Assembly: GCA_021904315.1 (NCBI GenBank)
Contig: CM038917.1
Location: 17,778,041 to 17,842,040, forward strand
DNA length: 64,000 bases
Source of the DNA: Sphagnum magellanicum
Lineage: Eukaryota; Streptophyta; Sphagnopsida; Sphagnales; Sphagnaceae
Reading direction: 5' to 3'
The notes under the pieces are model-generated. The model was not told the origin of the DNA. It worked only from the letters and a program-made list of their open reading frames with translations, and did not search any database. Positions 24,561 through 35,697 of the stretch are shown piece after piece. Positions within the stretch are counted from its first letter, which is position 1, and each line of letters starts with the position of its first letter. The position numbers and the translations under genes were made by a program.

Positions 24561-26935
24561 TTTCGATTATAATTTCAAACTATAACCCACTAAAATTATT
24601 TGACCAAACTATTAACAAATAGAAATTTCTAGACTAGTTAATTCCATAGGCCTCCTAGTAACTACTAGTGATAGGTGGTAGACTTACCATCCCTTACCCA
24701 AAGGGTGGAGTTAATGGGATTAAGTAGTTCAAGTTAATGAGTGGTTGTAGGTAATCCAACCAATCATCTAGGAGATTTCTAAGAAGGGATTAAGATAAGG
24801 GCCCTATTTTTTAGGGGTCAATGTGGGCCTTGTGTGTGGTATGTGGGGAAGAAGGATTAGGGGAAGTGGAAAAGGAGGGGAGAAAGATTTGATATTTGGA
24901 GGTGTGCGGAATTTGATAATGGAGGACTCTCATGGAGAGGGATGTTAAGAATGGAAAAAAATGTATGTACCTTTGTGTGTGATTTTAATAGAAGATGGTT
25001 GAAGGACTTGAATATCTTGTGATGTATTGTTATTTTATTGAATGAACAAGGTTGTCATGAACACAACCAATGTAAAGGTTGGCAAAGGTGTGGGCTAAAA
25101 GTGAAGCATGGGAGTCACATTGCATGTTCACGGGAATGTTGGAAAGTGTGAGGGAATGAACCCACACACTCCCAAGTGGGCTCCCACTTTGGAAATTAGA
25201 GTCTCGATGGACTCCTGAATTTTCAGAAAGAAATTTTAGGGAGTCAAAACTCACTGGATTGAAAAGTTCCTTATACCATTGAAAAGCTATTAAGACTTAG
25301 ATGTTTAAAATAAGCTCACATGACCCATTTGAGTATTTTAAGCACAAATTATAGCTAAAAGAAATATTGGGAGTCAAATTGCCAATTTGACTCCCGACCA
25401 TTAAAAGTCAGGAATCTCCCTGAAATACGTACAAGTAAATGGCGTGCCACATATCATTGGAAAGATTGTGATGAAGGCTACAATTTTGCTTTAAATTTCA
25501 CCTTTATCGGAGGTTTGCACAAGAGATTATGCCCTTCCAAAATGTCAAGAGTCTCAATTTTGGGAATTTCGAAACTCCCAACTTGGGAATCCCAAGACAA
25601 AATGACATTTAGATGTAGCCCTTGTGGCTAATCACAAAGAATACTATGAGGGGGAAGGTGGTGGTTTCCCCCAAGTCTGAGCTATGGTGAATCTTTTAAA
25701 TCCGTGTTTGCCCATGACTTATCCGTGCACCAAAAATGCTATAACTACATCACAAATTTGCCCCCTCCATGTATCTATGCATTTACAATACTTTAACAAT
25801 GTCTTCAAAATTAAGTGTTAATTAAATGTTGATAAATTATTGACATAATATTATCATGACATTGTAACACAATGTTTGATCATCACAATGTGTTATAATG
25901 CAATCTCAACCTCATATCAATGATTATATTAACACTTAATTAACACTTAACCTTGGACACATTATTAAAATGTTGTAAAAACATTAAACCTTATAAGGGG
26001 CAAGTTTGTGATAATGTACTAACCAACTTGTTGTTTGATTTGTGCAGGTCCATGTGAATAATTGACCCACTTGTCACTCGTCCTAATCCCTATCTCAAAG
26101 TTCTAGCATGCCCCTTTTACCCCTAAAGTGCTACAAACTAAAGAATGCATCCCAACTCTTTTTTTTTCATTGTTTTCATTTTTGGACTCGCATTTTGGTC
26201 TTACAAGAAATTTGGGGGTGCATCACTTAAAGTAGTTAATAATATACAAGTAGGATGTTTCATTAAATTAATAATTATGTATTTCTTTAAGATAAAAATT
26301 AATGAGGCTTAACCTTTGGTAGTCTTTGGATACTTAAGCTACTAGCCACCATTAGAAGGTAACAACTAATCCTTAATGTAAAAAACAACGCAAGGGAAAA
26401 TCAATAAAGAATCACCTATAGATTAAAAGGTACCTTTGCAAACGGTAAACAAGGGTTATAAAGGAAGGCAATGAGTTGTAGACAGTAAATAACAGAAGAA
26501 AGACTTCCCGAGGTGCTATAAATGGCAAGTTGAATCACTAGGAGGACATGTAGGGCCTAAAGAGGAGGGACAATAGTAATAGAAGGTTTGTAAACCCCCT
26601 AGATAACATCCAAGAATGTTGAAAATACTATACAACTAAATAGAGTAGCTACTCTCGGGTTCTAATCACTTCTCATGAACTTCCCTTGTCTATTTTCTCC
26701 CCATTACCCCTTGGTTTAGATCACTTATAGGAGGGGAGGTTTGGTCTTATGCAGTAAACCCCTTACCTACCTCCTTCTTCTTGGTATGACATCTAATTTG
26801 TTACTTGAGTAGTTGTAGTAAAGTAAGCTAGTGAAGGTAATTCTTTTGTGTATTAATAAGGTGCTAACCTTGCCACTTGGTTTTAGCCCTTGGAGGATAA
26901 TAATGATCAGGGGCACCAATATCACCCTTTAACAC
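24561..26935. other. Intergenic DNA between the two repeat blocks
   Basis: I see no supported gene. The only open frame above 60 codons (25030-25254, minus) has no recognisable domain. A stretch at about 25320-25600 contains several near-repeats of ggagtc/gactccc text. Confidence 0.45.
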
Positions 26936-27980
26936 AAAGAAACTACACTTGGATTACAACTTTGTCCAAAGTTGTCCCATTGAAGTCCACTTGCTAAATC
27001 ACTTGCACTTGGATTACAAATTCAACTACAAATCAATGAAGTCATTCCACTAAATTATTGAAATTTCAACTAATAAAACATCTTCAATTATAAACCAATG
27101 TAATCACTAAGATGTTCATTAACTACAATTTGGATTACATTTATAAACCTATGAAGTTATTTAATTGAATTACATGTACATGGATTCCTACTTCAACCAT
27201 ATGTCAATGATGTCATTTAGTTCAAAAATTACATGCATTCATATGGCTACTTCAATTCAAGACATTCCATTGAAATCATACAACCCAATTATTCGCACAA
27301 TTAGATTGTAATTTCAATTGATTTTTTTCCAATTTATTGAAGAAGTCAATTGAATTACTTGCACTGGATTACAACAACACGACAAAGTCACACCATTGAA
27401 TCCAATAGGTTGGAATACTTATGCTTGTATTACAACTTCAATTCTGAATGAACGAAATAAAGTAATCATGGAATGTCCTACATTTGGATTACAATTTCAA
27501 TATTAAGTCGTTGATAACACACCATTAAATTATATGCTCTCTAATTATAACATCATTTGTGCCACTAAAGACATCACAAAATACAAAACAATTTAGTTAT
27601 ATGGACCTCATATTTACCACATGTAGTTATTACATTTCATTCCAACCATGTTAACTAATTCATTACCTTCCCACATTAGCTCCACTACCAAAATATTACT
27701 TTCCAACCATTTTGATCAAATCAACATAATATTCAACAACTACTACCAATTCATGAGCCACATGGTAATGTGTGTGAATTGCCCCACTCTTAGTTACTAA
27801 TGCCATTAAAAAAAACTAGTTAGAGTTTAAAACCACACCTTCAAACTAATTTAAGCCAATGAAATCATGTATTGTAATTACCTACACTTAAATTACAACT
27901 TGATCTATGAACTAATGAAGTCATTTAATTGAATTGTCAATGTTTGGTTTACAACTTATTATCAACTCAAATATTTCATT
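26936..27980. repeat. Degenerate satellite-like repeat array, block 2
   Basis: The same core as block 1 (ctacacttggattacaac and variants) recurs near 26943, 27004, 27125, 27360, 27480 and 27886, with aatcaatgaagtcat and ttgaattac spacers. It shares an origin with the array at 22.9-24.5 kb. Confidence 0.7.
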
Positions 27981-28783
27981 AACATTGATAGCTACATCTA
28001 AATAACTAAATGAGTTAAGTGGTCACACAATAAGAAATCTTATCCTTTTCCATCATTATCCCATGCAACTAATCTTTGGTTTTACTATGATTTGAATAAT
28101 ACAAAATGTATTTCAGCAAATAATAAATTTTCCATTCATTCTTAAAGACAAATTAATAGTGTCATAATATTCACTATGTGGTTCATTAGCATAGAAATTA
28201 TAATTTCAATTTCTTTTTGATAATTCAAAAACCAATCAAATGCCTCATTCCAAGTCCACAAAAAATGTTTTAGTGGCTTTCTTCACCTCTTGTCCACCAT
28301 CAATGTCACTAGATATGTGTATTTAGCCACACATAACAAGTTGTTTTTGTTATCAATATGAGACATTTTGCACCTATTAATATATGTATTTGTCTACTAT
28401 CAAGGTCATTACATGTGTGCATCCATTTATAAATAACAATAATTCAAAATTTTGACATAAGGCCTTGGACCACAAAAAATATCTAGTGGTTTTTCTCACT
28501 TATTGTCCATTATCAACATCCTTACATACGTGTATCCATTCATGTATAACAAGTTTTTTTTTATACCAATATGACATATTTTGCACCCATTGAAGTGAAG
28601 ACTCTTTTGGGAGGGCTTCATTGTGATGAAACCTTAAATGTCATAGTTTTAGCTTATGTCATGACATGAGTTTCACATATGACACAAGATTTTGCTTTTT
28701 CATTATGATAAGACCCTAAACGTCATAGTTTTAGATTACACCAAAACTCAAGTCTCACATGTGATGTGAATTTTTTTGACACA

Positions 28784-29290
28784 TCTTATATATTAATTCA
28801 CTTGGTCAGTTGTTAGTTTGTTTGTCTGTGACAGTGACTCCAATAATTGCTGTGAAGTCGCCCAAAAGTGCACCCTTTTGGTACATTTCCAGGTGCCAAT
28901 TAAAAATGACTGCGGCTTATCCTTTTGGTAAATTTCCCAGGTCCTAATTAAAACTGACTACGGCTCAACCTTTTGGTAAATTTCCAAGTTCCAATTAAAA
29001 CTGCGACCTTTTTTCCTTTTGGTAAATTTCCAAGTCCCAAACTGCAGCTTTTCCTGTAGAGTCATTATTAGGTAGAGGGAAAGATATGGGTACCCAAGGT
29101 GATTAACTAACCACATGTCGGGATCCAGAACGTTGACTGACATCTTAATCGACAGATTACTACTACACAACGGACTCCAAAATCCAGGTGCCAAAAGCGC
29201 TGCTTGACCGACCTTCCCTCCCTCTCCGAAACGCTTTGGGAATTAACTTGAAATAACACACATGTGCATTATGCACAGGGTTACCACTAG
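28784..29290 (+). mobile_element. Non-autonomous Helitron, 507 bp
   Basis: The 5' end reads TCTTATATATTAATTC after a host A, the usual TC-start and AT-rich form of plant Helitrons. The 3' end is CACTAG followed by a host T. A hairpin, TGTGCA-TTA-TGCACA at 29263-29277, lies 9 bases before the terminal CTAG. There are no terminal inverted repeats and no target duplication, as expected. Host sequence after the end (taacaagttgtttttgtta) matches an uninterrupted copy at 28334, where it is preceded by A, so the A/T target can be read directly. No Rep/helicase is encoded; it would need an autonomous partner. Confidence 0.82.
28869..29055. repeat. Four-copy ~48-bp minisatellite inside the Helitron
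   Basis: Units begin with ccttttggtaaatttcc (first copy ccttttggtacatttcc) near 28871, 28920, 28969 and 29014 and continue with (c)aggt/agtcccaattaaaactgac...cggctt. The last two are shortened. Confidence 0.85.
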
Positions 29291-29939
29291 TAACAAGTTG
29301 TTTTTGTTACTAATATGACACATTTTGCACCCATTGAAATGAAGATTTTTTTGGGGGCCTTCATTATGACAAGACCTTATATCTCATAGTTTTAGCTTGC
29401 ATCATAACATGACTTTCACACATGACATGATTTGTTTTTCCTTCACTATAACAAAACCTTAAACATCATAGCTTTAATTTGTGTCATTACATAAGTCTCA
29501 CATGTGACTTGAAATTCTTGAATTAAATTATTTATAAATCAATATTGATCAATATTTCAATTTGACGAAATCAAATATTTCCTTATTAATTTTTGAATAA
29601 AAACCAAGGGTTCAAACATACATGCATTATTCATAAAGATAAAATTCAAGTTTGAACCAATTTATCCTACACATATGTACTAGTGATATTGATAGTGGAC
29701 AAAACATTAAAATATTTTTGTGATTTGGTGATAAGAATAATTTGTTATGAATGAATGGATACACATATGTAGTGACATTGACAATGGACAAGACATAAAA
29801 AAAGCCATTAATTTTCTTTTTGTGATTTTGTTAGTTTTTTCATTACTAAAAAACACAAATTGGGATTGTAATTTCCATGCTAATGAACAACATAACACAA
29901 ACATATTACAACACCATTCATTTGTCTTCAAAAACTAGC

Positions 29940-30560
29940 GATTTTTAAAATTATATGTTGACGAAAACCCAAAACACACCAAAAGACACATTAGTAGCAC
30001 ATAAAACACATCAACACCCAAAAAACATCAATAACACACAAAAAACACCAACAACACCTTAAAAAGCTTTGACAATGCCTATGTAATGTTGAAAGCACCT
30101 AAATTATGTTGACAACACTTGTAGCATGCACAAACAATACCAAAAGCCCCTAAACAACACTAAGAGCCTAAAGGCAACCCCAAATGCTAGCAACATTGGT
30201 GCCCATGAAATAAAATATTCATCATTTAGCATTTGAAGAGCACTTGTGCCAAAAAAAGCATGAAGCACCTAAACACCACCTTAAGCAAAAAAATCTACAA
30301 CAAAAAACAACAAAACAACAAAGAAAAAATGAAAAAACACAAGAAGAACACTTGCATTAACATGCCAAAAAAAACAAAGGATCTTGGCACATGAACATTG
30401 TCTACAATTGTAAAAAACAAAGAAAAGAAAAACAGGAAGATAAAGATCTCTAGCAAAAAAGAAAAGCTCTTTAACAAGAAAGAAAAAAACAAGAAAATAA
30501 GAAGTTAATCATAAGCTGAAGCAAGAAAGAAAAAAACATGATGAAAAAACAAAGTTGTTG
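29940..30560. repeat. Low-complexity A/C-rich tract
   Basis: Imperfect runs of (aaaaacaccaacaacac)-like text and aagaaa-rich sequence. The minus-strand open frame across it is phenylalanine-rich and not a gene. Confidence 0.7.
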
Positions 30561-32841
30561 AGCTTATTATCTATTGCTCCCCACATGAGAATAACAATGC
30601 TTCCAATGTTAGCCACCTTCTTTAAACCCTAACCCTAAACAATTGCCTAACCTAAACATAGGTAGCTTAAGACCTAACTTTTAGACTCCCTATATCTTAG
30701 ACCCACCCTTAAGAACCGTACCTAGGGCTTATCCATATAACCTACCCAAGTACAAAGTTTTAATTTTTTTTAATGAAAAATCAATTTTCTCAAAAATGAT
30801 ACCTTGCTCTCAGAGTATGAACCTTGGTAACACCTTAGACAATACATGGCCAATTATTTATTATTGAAAGAACCAATTGCATAATATCCTATCCCAAACA
30901 CCTTGAAGGATGCTTTGTGGGTTCTTTGATCAACAAATTTGGGGTGGTTGCTTTTGGGACGTTTTTATGTAGTAATTAACAGTAAGCAAGAGTCCAAAGT
31001 CTTATTGGAGAAGAAGATGGGAATTGTTGGAACTGGCAAGGATAGGGCCACATGAGGATGTAAACTTCTCTCAAATGTTATCATGAGGACTTTAGTCTAA
31101 AAGTGAGGTGCAGGTGTCATACAGAAAAGTGTTGTCTATCTCTTATCATATGTCAGGAATTGAAAACAATTACCAAGGTTTGCATTTTCTCTTGATTGAG
31201 ATCATGAAATCCGTTTTATGAGGAAGAACAATCTGTCATAGCTTATGGAATGCACAACAGGGCGTGGAAGTGGATCCGAATGTTTCTACTGCTATTCAGA
31301 TAGGTTGAACTAAACTCTCATTAGCACATTGATGTGTGTATGGAAAGATGGTGAAACATGAGGTTGCAGAGGGAGCTTGTGATGTTATGACCACTTGAAG
31401 TGGAATGAGGGGTTTCCATGTAATGGCATGCTCAACTCCAACTCTGGGCACTCAAATGTCTTTCCTCTGTCAAATCCGTCGCTTGCAAATCTGAAGTAAA
31501 AGAGAAAGTGAGACCCTAATTCTGGTATTGCAATAAGGTTAAATTGGATGTATTTTTACCATTTATCAGCTTGGATGGCAATTGGGTTCAACAATTACTT
31601 TCATGCATTGAAATATGTGTGTTGAGTGAACATTCCATAGATGGCTCCCAGTTCTCGCTGTAACTTTCTGCACTACATAGACAAGTCCTTGAATGGCTAG
31701 GGTCAAAGATTAGGGTTGGAGTTTGCCTCTAAGTTTACATATTCTAATGAAGTAAGGACTTACCTTGCATCCTTTCACTTTCTTAGGAGCTTCGTAAGCT
31801 CTTTTTTTCTATTATTTGTAGACAGGTGCAAGAAGGGCAAGTTTAAACCTGCCCAACTTTCCACCCCCTTGGAGTTGTTGTCTGCTATTGGAAGGTGCCT
31901 TCAAGAATATCCCTAATTTTCCATGTGGCTTATCCCCTCCCCAGGTTGAATCTGCCCCTTCTCAATCATTGTGCTCAGATTTGTTATTCAGATATGTGTT
32001 GTTGTCCTTCTCTTGTGGTGCTATGTCCATTTTAGCAACCCTCCAGCCAAAGCATTGATGCATTTTTTCAGGTCTTATAAACTGAGAGCCTGACTTTCAT
32101 GGAATTTAAGGTGTTAAAACAATCAAAGACCCTACTGGTGATTTTACATCATTGTAAATCTTCTTTGGAAGATATGCTACTTGGACTGCAACACAGTAAC
32201 TTTCTTACATGAAAAAGAAGTCATGGACACATGTAGGGATTTCAAGCATTGCCAGAAATTGTCCATTGCTTCAAGAATTGGAGCTCCATCAGTGCATGGA
32301 TGACACTCTCTGAAAAAAAAATTGCATGTGAAAATCTGCAAATTGTGAGACTGAAAGGGTCCATTTCCGGCTTCTATCACTGTAGTTTCACTGACATTGG
32401 GTTCATAATTCTAAGTCACACATTCTGTTGATTTGTGATATTCTACATGGTAAGTCACCTTTTCTGGTCACCAATTGTTAAAATTTGGATGGCTTTGCTT
32501 TTGCAACATTTTATCTAGTTTATATGAGATGAGCTGCCCCATGTGCATATCCTCAAGAGGGGCCAATGTGTAACTTACATCTTTTGATTGTGGGTTATGA
32601 AACCTCTAATGTCTGCAATTGTGTGAGAGAAATTTAGACATCCAATGTAAGTGACACAACTTGCAAGACAATTAGCTTTTGGTTGATAGAGAAGATCAAG
32701 CTGCAAAGCAGGTCTTAACAATCTGGACTGATCCAGCAGATGTTGCAAAATCATCAATTTACATCAGTTGTTTGTTTTCAGTCTTGCTTTCTGCCCTCAA
32801 ATTTTTTGGTCACTGAGAAACAATATTGGATGGTCTGCAGG
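30561..32841. other. Intergenic DNA upstream of the kinase relic
   Basis: No domain is recognisable. The plus-strand frames at 31716-31916 and 32249-32431 do not match PTI1-type kinase exons, so the kinase relic appears to have lost its 5' exons. A two-unit telomere-like ccctaaccctaaa occurs near 30625. Confidence 0.45.
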
Positions 32842-33118
32842 TAGGAAAGGTGTAAAAGGTGCCCAGTCAGGGCCAGTGCTCAACTGGATGCAATGTGTCA
32901 AGATTGCAGTTGGTGCAGCACGGGGGCTGAAGTATCTGCATGAGAAGGCACAACCACCTATAATTCACAGATATCAAATCTAGCAATGTTACTTTTTGAT
33001 GATTATGTTGCTAAAATTGCTGACTTCAACCTATCCAACTAGGCCCCAGATATGGTAGCTCGGACCTACATTCTACACATGTTCTTGGCACCTTTGGATA
33101 TCATGCACTTGAATAAGA
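32842..33118 (+). pseudogene. PTI1-like receptor-like cytoplasmic kinase exon, inactivated
   Basis: After a possible acceptor (tctgcag at 32834-32840) the frame reads [17 protein letters not shown] and then [20 protein letters not shown] with PPIIHR, the segment leading to the catalytic loop of PTI1 (Pto-interacting 1) kinases. At the HRD motif two bases are missing, so the aspartate is lost. Beyond it, other frames still read IADFNLSN and VLGTFGYHA. A second small deletion lies near 32990, and an in-frame TAG replaces the codon after LSN. The ATP-binding lobe and C-lobe are absent. In living genes this kinase acts in membrane-proximal defence and oxidative signalling; this copy cannot. Confidence 0.8.
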
Positions 33119-33580
33119 CTCTATTTTTGTCATGTTGTGCGACCTAGGCCTGCCCTCCTGGTTTTGCATACTCCTTGATACAAGCATCAAGACAATTATA
33201 TTCCTCACATTCCTGCGCTAATTATTTTCACAAACTAAAAGTCAATACTGCAAAAGAACTTTAATTGACTCTAGCTTCTCAACAATGTCCTGTTTTGTTT
33301 TGCTAGACATTCTCAAATTCTTACAAGAAAGGGATATTTATAGTTTTGTTGATGGTCCTCACTTGTAAGTGTGCTTGTAATCACGCATTATATGATGGTG
33401 ACTTGCATTCCTCTTTATGTCGTGATTCGACAATGGTTCCAGCATTTGACCCACAACATTCCTTATTTGAGCTTTCCAAGCATTCTTTTCTTCAAATGCC
33501 AATTACGATGGTGTTTTTGGCTCTTTTTCCTCCTCCATTGTGATTCCTTTTTTTTCCTCTTTTGGGGTTTCTCCTTTTTG
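33119..33580. other. Spacer between kinase relic and minus-strand coding relic
   Basis: Nothing recognisable. The open frames at 33346-33589 are short, overlap each other in different frames and lack domains. Confidence 0.4.
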
Positions 33581-35289
33581 TTATACTAGTTTGTCCTGAT
33601 TTGCATCATATTTTAAAATAAGCAACTCATACTCATAGTCATTTGGATCACTTTCATTTTTAGGCCCTTTTTTGTGTGAGGTTTCTACTAATGAATATTG
33701 GTCTACTATGTTTGTCCCCAATAGATATTTTGCTTGGTGTAATAAATGGGTCATGTAGTTGTGGTTTTTCAACTCGGTTGGCCACGGATTGTCATCGAAA
33801 GCTAGTTGCAAATTGTTCATGAAAATCTCGTTGGACGTCTATATCAATGTGGCATAGATTTTGTATTCTTGCATGTTATTTCTTGATGCCTAATATCCCA
33901 CTCTAACACTATAGTCTACATCTATCACTTTCATTTGTCTTTGATCCACTGTTGGATATAGATCCAAATATTGAGGAATTCTAATAGAAATTCTTACAAC
34001 TCCAAAACTACACTTGCAATGAAAAATTGTAATCAATTTTTTTTGCGTCCACCATGTCCATTTCTCATTATATACAATGATTGAAAAGGTTTGTGTTCGT
34101 TTTATTTTTAACATTTTCTAATGTCCCTTTTATTGTTTTGGATTTGAACATTTATGCCAGTCAATTATTAACGTTCCATTATTTGATCCATTATTATTTT
34201 ACTCATCAGTCATAGCAGATATTTTCTTGTTGATTTTTAATTATTACAAAATGTTTCAAAATGTGTGCCTTAGTGCCAATTCTTCTCTTTGAAATTGGAC
34301 ACCACTCTCATAGATTTCTAGATATTTAACTTTAAACACATTTACTTTCTTCTCATTTTGAAAAATACCAATTACAAATGCATACACAAAACATTTTATT
34401 CATTAAATGGCAAAACAATTACATGTGTCTTAATTGCCACAAAAGCAAGTATTTGCTTGTCAATTCCCTCTAATGTGACTGTTTGTTTTAATAGTCACTA
34501 TGGATTTGTTTAATGTTCATTGTCAACCTTCGTTTTTTTTCTTTCTAAAGTAACAATTTTCTTTTGACATCACATGTATTGAACCACAATGTAATGGAAA
34601 TGATCAAATTTTGGTTCCTAGATCATTTGTCAACATGTCTTTCTTTTTTACTATCATACAAGTCTCATGGTTTTGGGGTTGACCCTATCATTTGACAATT
34701 CATCGGTTGTTTTAACACTTTCTTCCTAAGTTCGGGTGGCACCCATGCTCACTATTTTAAAGTTGCATACAATCATTTTCAAGGTTTCATGAACTTTGTT
34801 GAAAGCAAGATACTAAGCATTACCAAAGCCTCTATCAACAAATTGTTCAAGAGGCTTGTAAAAAAAAGATTTGGAAATGATTTTTTCAAACTCACACATT
34901 TTTTGAAAAAATCCATGGCATGTGTAAACATCACTAAATTGTAATCTTTCATATCTTCCTTAAAAATGTGTATAATATGTTTAAGCAATGCAAGATTTTC
35001 TTTGTTTATCTTCACATTAACCCATTGCCATGCTACCCATTCATCTATTTTGTCAATTATCCTTTTTATTCCAAGTTCCCCATGTTCTGATTTTGAGAAA
35101 ATGCTAGAGGGGGTCTAATCTAGTATCATCTTTTGGATATTCCAACATTTTTTTTGTTATTTCACATATTTTATCTAGTATGATTGAGATTAATGTGTAT
35201 TCAATCATTGATTCCAAAGTGTTTGGTGTGATATTTGGTGTTAATTTCCTTCTTCCCATTTTAGATAAAAGTTTCATGTTTGGAAACAC
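33581..35289 (-). pseudogene. Unidentified decayed coding region
   Basis: Minus-strand open stretches lie at 35104-35289, 34779-35015, 33890-34114 and 33581-33820. They have normal-looking amino-acid composition: acidic/basic mixtures, tryptophan, and peptides such as KINKENLALLKHIIHIF and VIDVDYSVRVGY. Between them, other frames continue plausible peptides, for example EWVAWQWVNVKINKEN across a frame change near 35015. This pattern suggests a protein of about 500 residues interrupted by frameshifts and stops. I do not recognise a family. A transposable-element protein is the likeliest guess, but no motif shows it. Confidence 0.35.
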
Positions 35290-35498
35290 ATTTTAGGGGT
35301 AGAAAGGATGTAGCTAAATAATAAGGGTGGAATAAATACAAATGCAAGTTAGATCAAAGAAATTAATAGTAGAGGGGGGGAAATGTAATTTGATTGTACA
35401 AGTAGCAAGAATGGTGCTAGATGCAATATGTTGAAATTATGAATGATAATAACAAATAGCTTGAAATGTTATAAACAATGTAAAGTGTTAGTGGCTAC

Positions 35499-35697
35499 TT
35501 GGTATTATTTCAATTCCTAATGGGCACATTCCTTTTCGGGGTGAATGGGTAGTGTATGGATCCACACATACCTCTTGGTGGGTCAATAGGCTTGTAGTAA
35601 GGTATTGTCTCAATTTCTAATGGGCACATGCCTCTTGGTGGTGAATGGGTAGTGTATGGATTAGCAAATACCTATTGGTGGGTCAATAGGTTTATAT
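35499..35697. repeat. Two-copy tandem duplication of about 105 bp
   Basis: Both units contain taatgggcacat, ggtgaatgggtagtgtatgga and ggtgggtcaatagg in the same order, with about 85-90% apparent identity. Confidence 0.88.

Larger units (their letters stand above)
28547..29515. repeat. Duplicated repeat unit split by a Helitron
   Basis: One unit spans 28547-28783 and a second 29291-29515. Each starts with taacaag and contains acattttgcacccattgaa, then two roughly 85-bp subrepeats of the form cttcattatgacaagacctta...catagttttagctt...catgtgac. A further partial copy of the start lies at 28334-28377. The Helitron at 28784-29290 sits exactly between the two units. Confidence 0.75.

Noticed and set aside
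30620..30645. Telomere-like ccctaaccctaaa
   Set aside because: Only two imperfect units in AT-rich DNA; not an interstitial telomere array.
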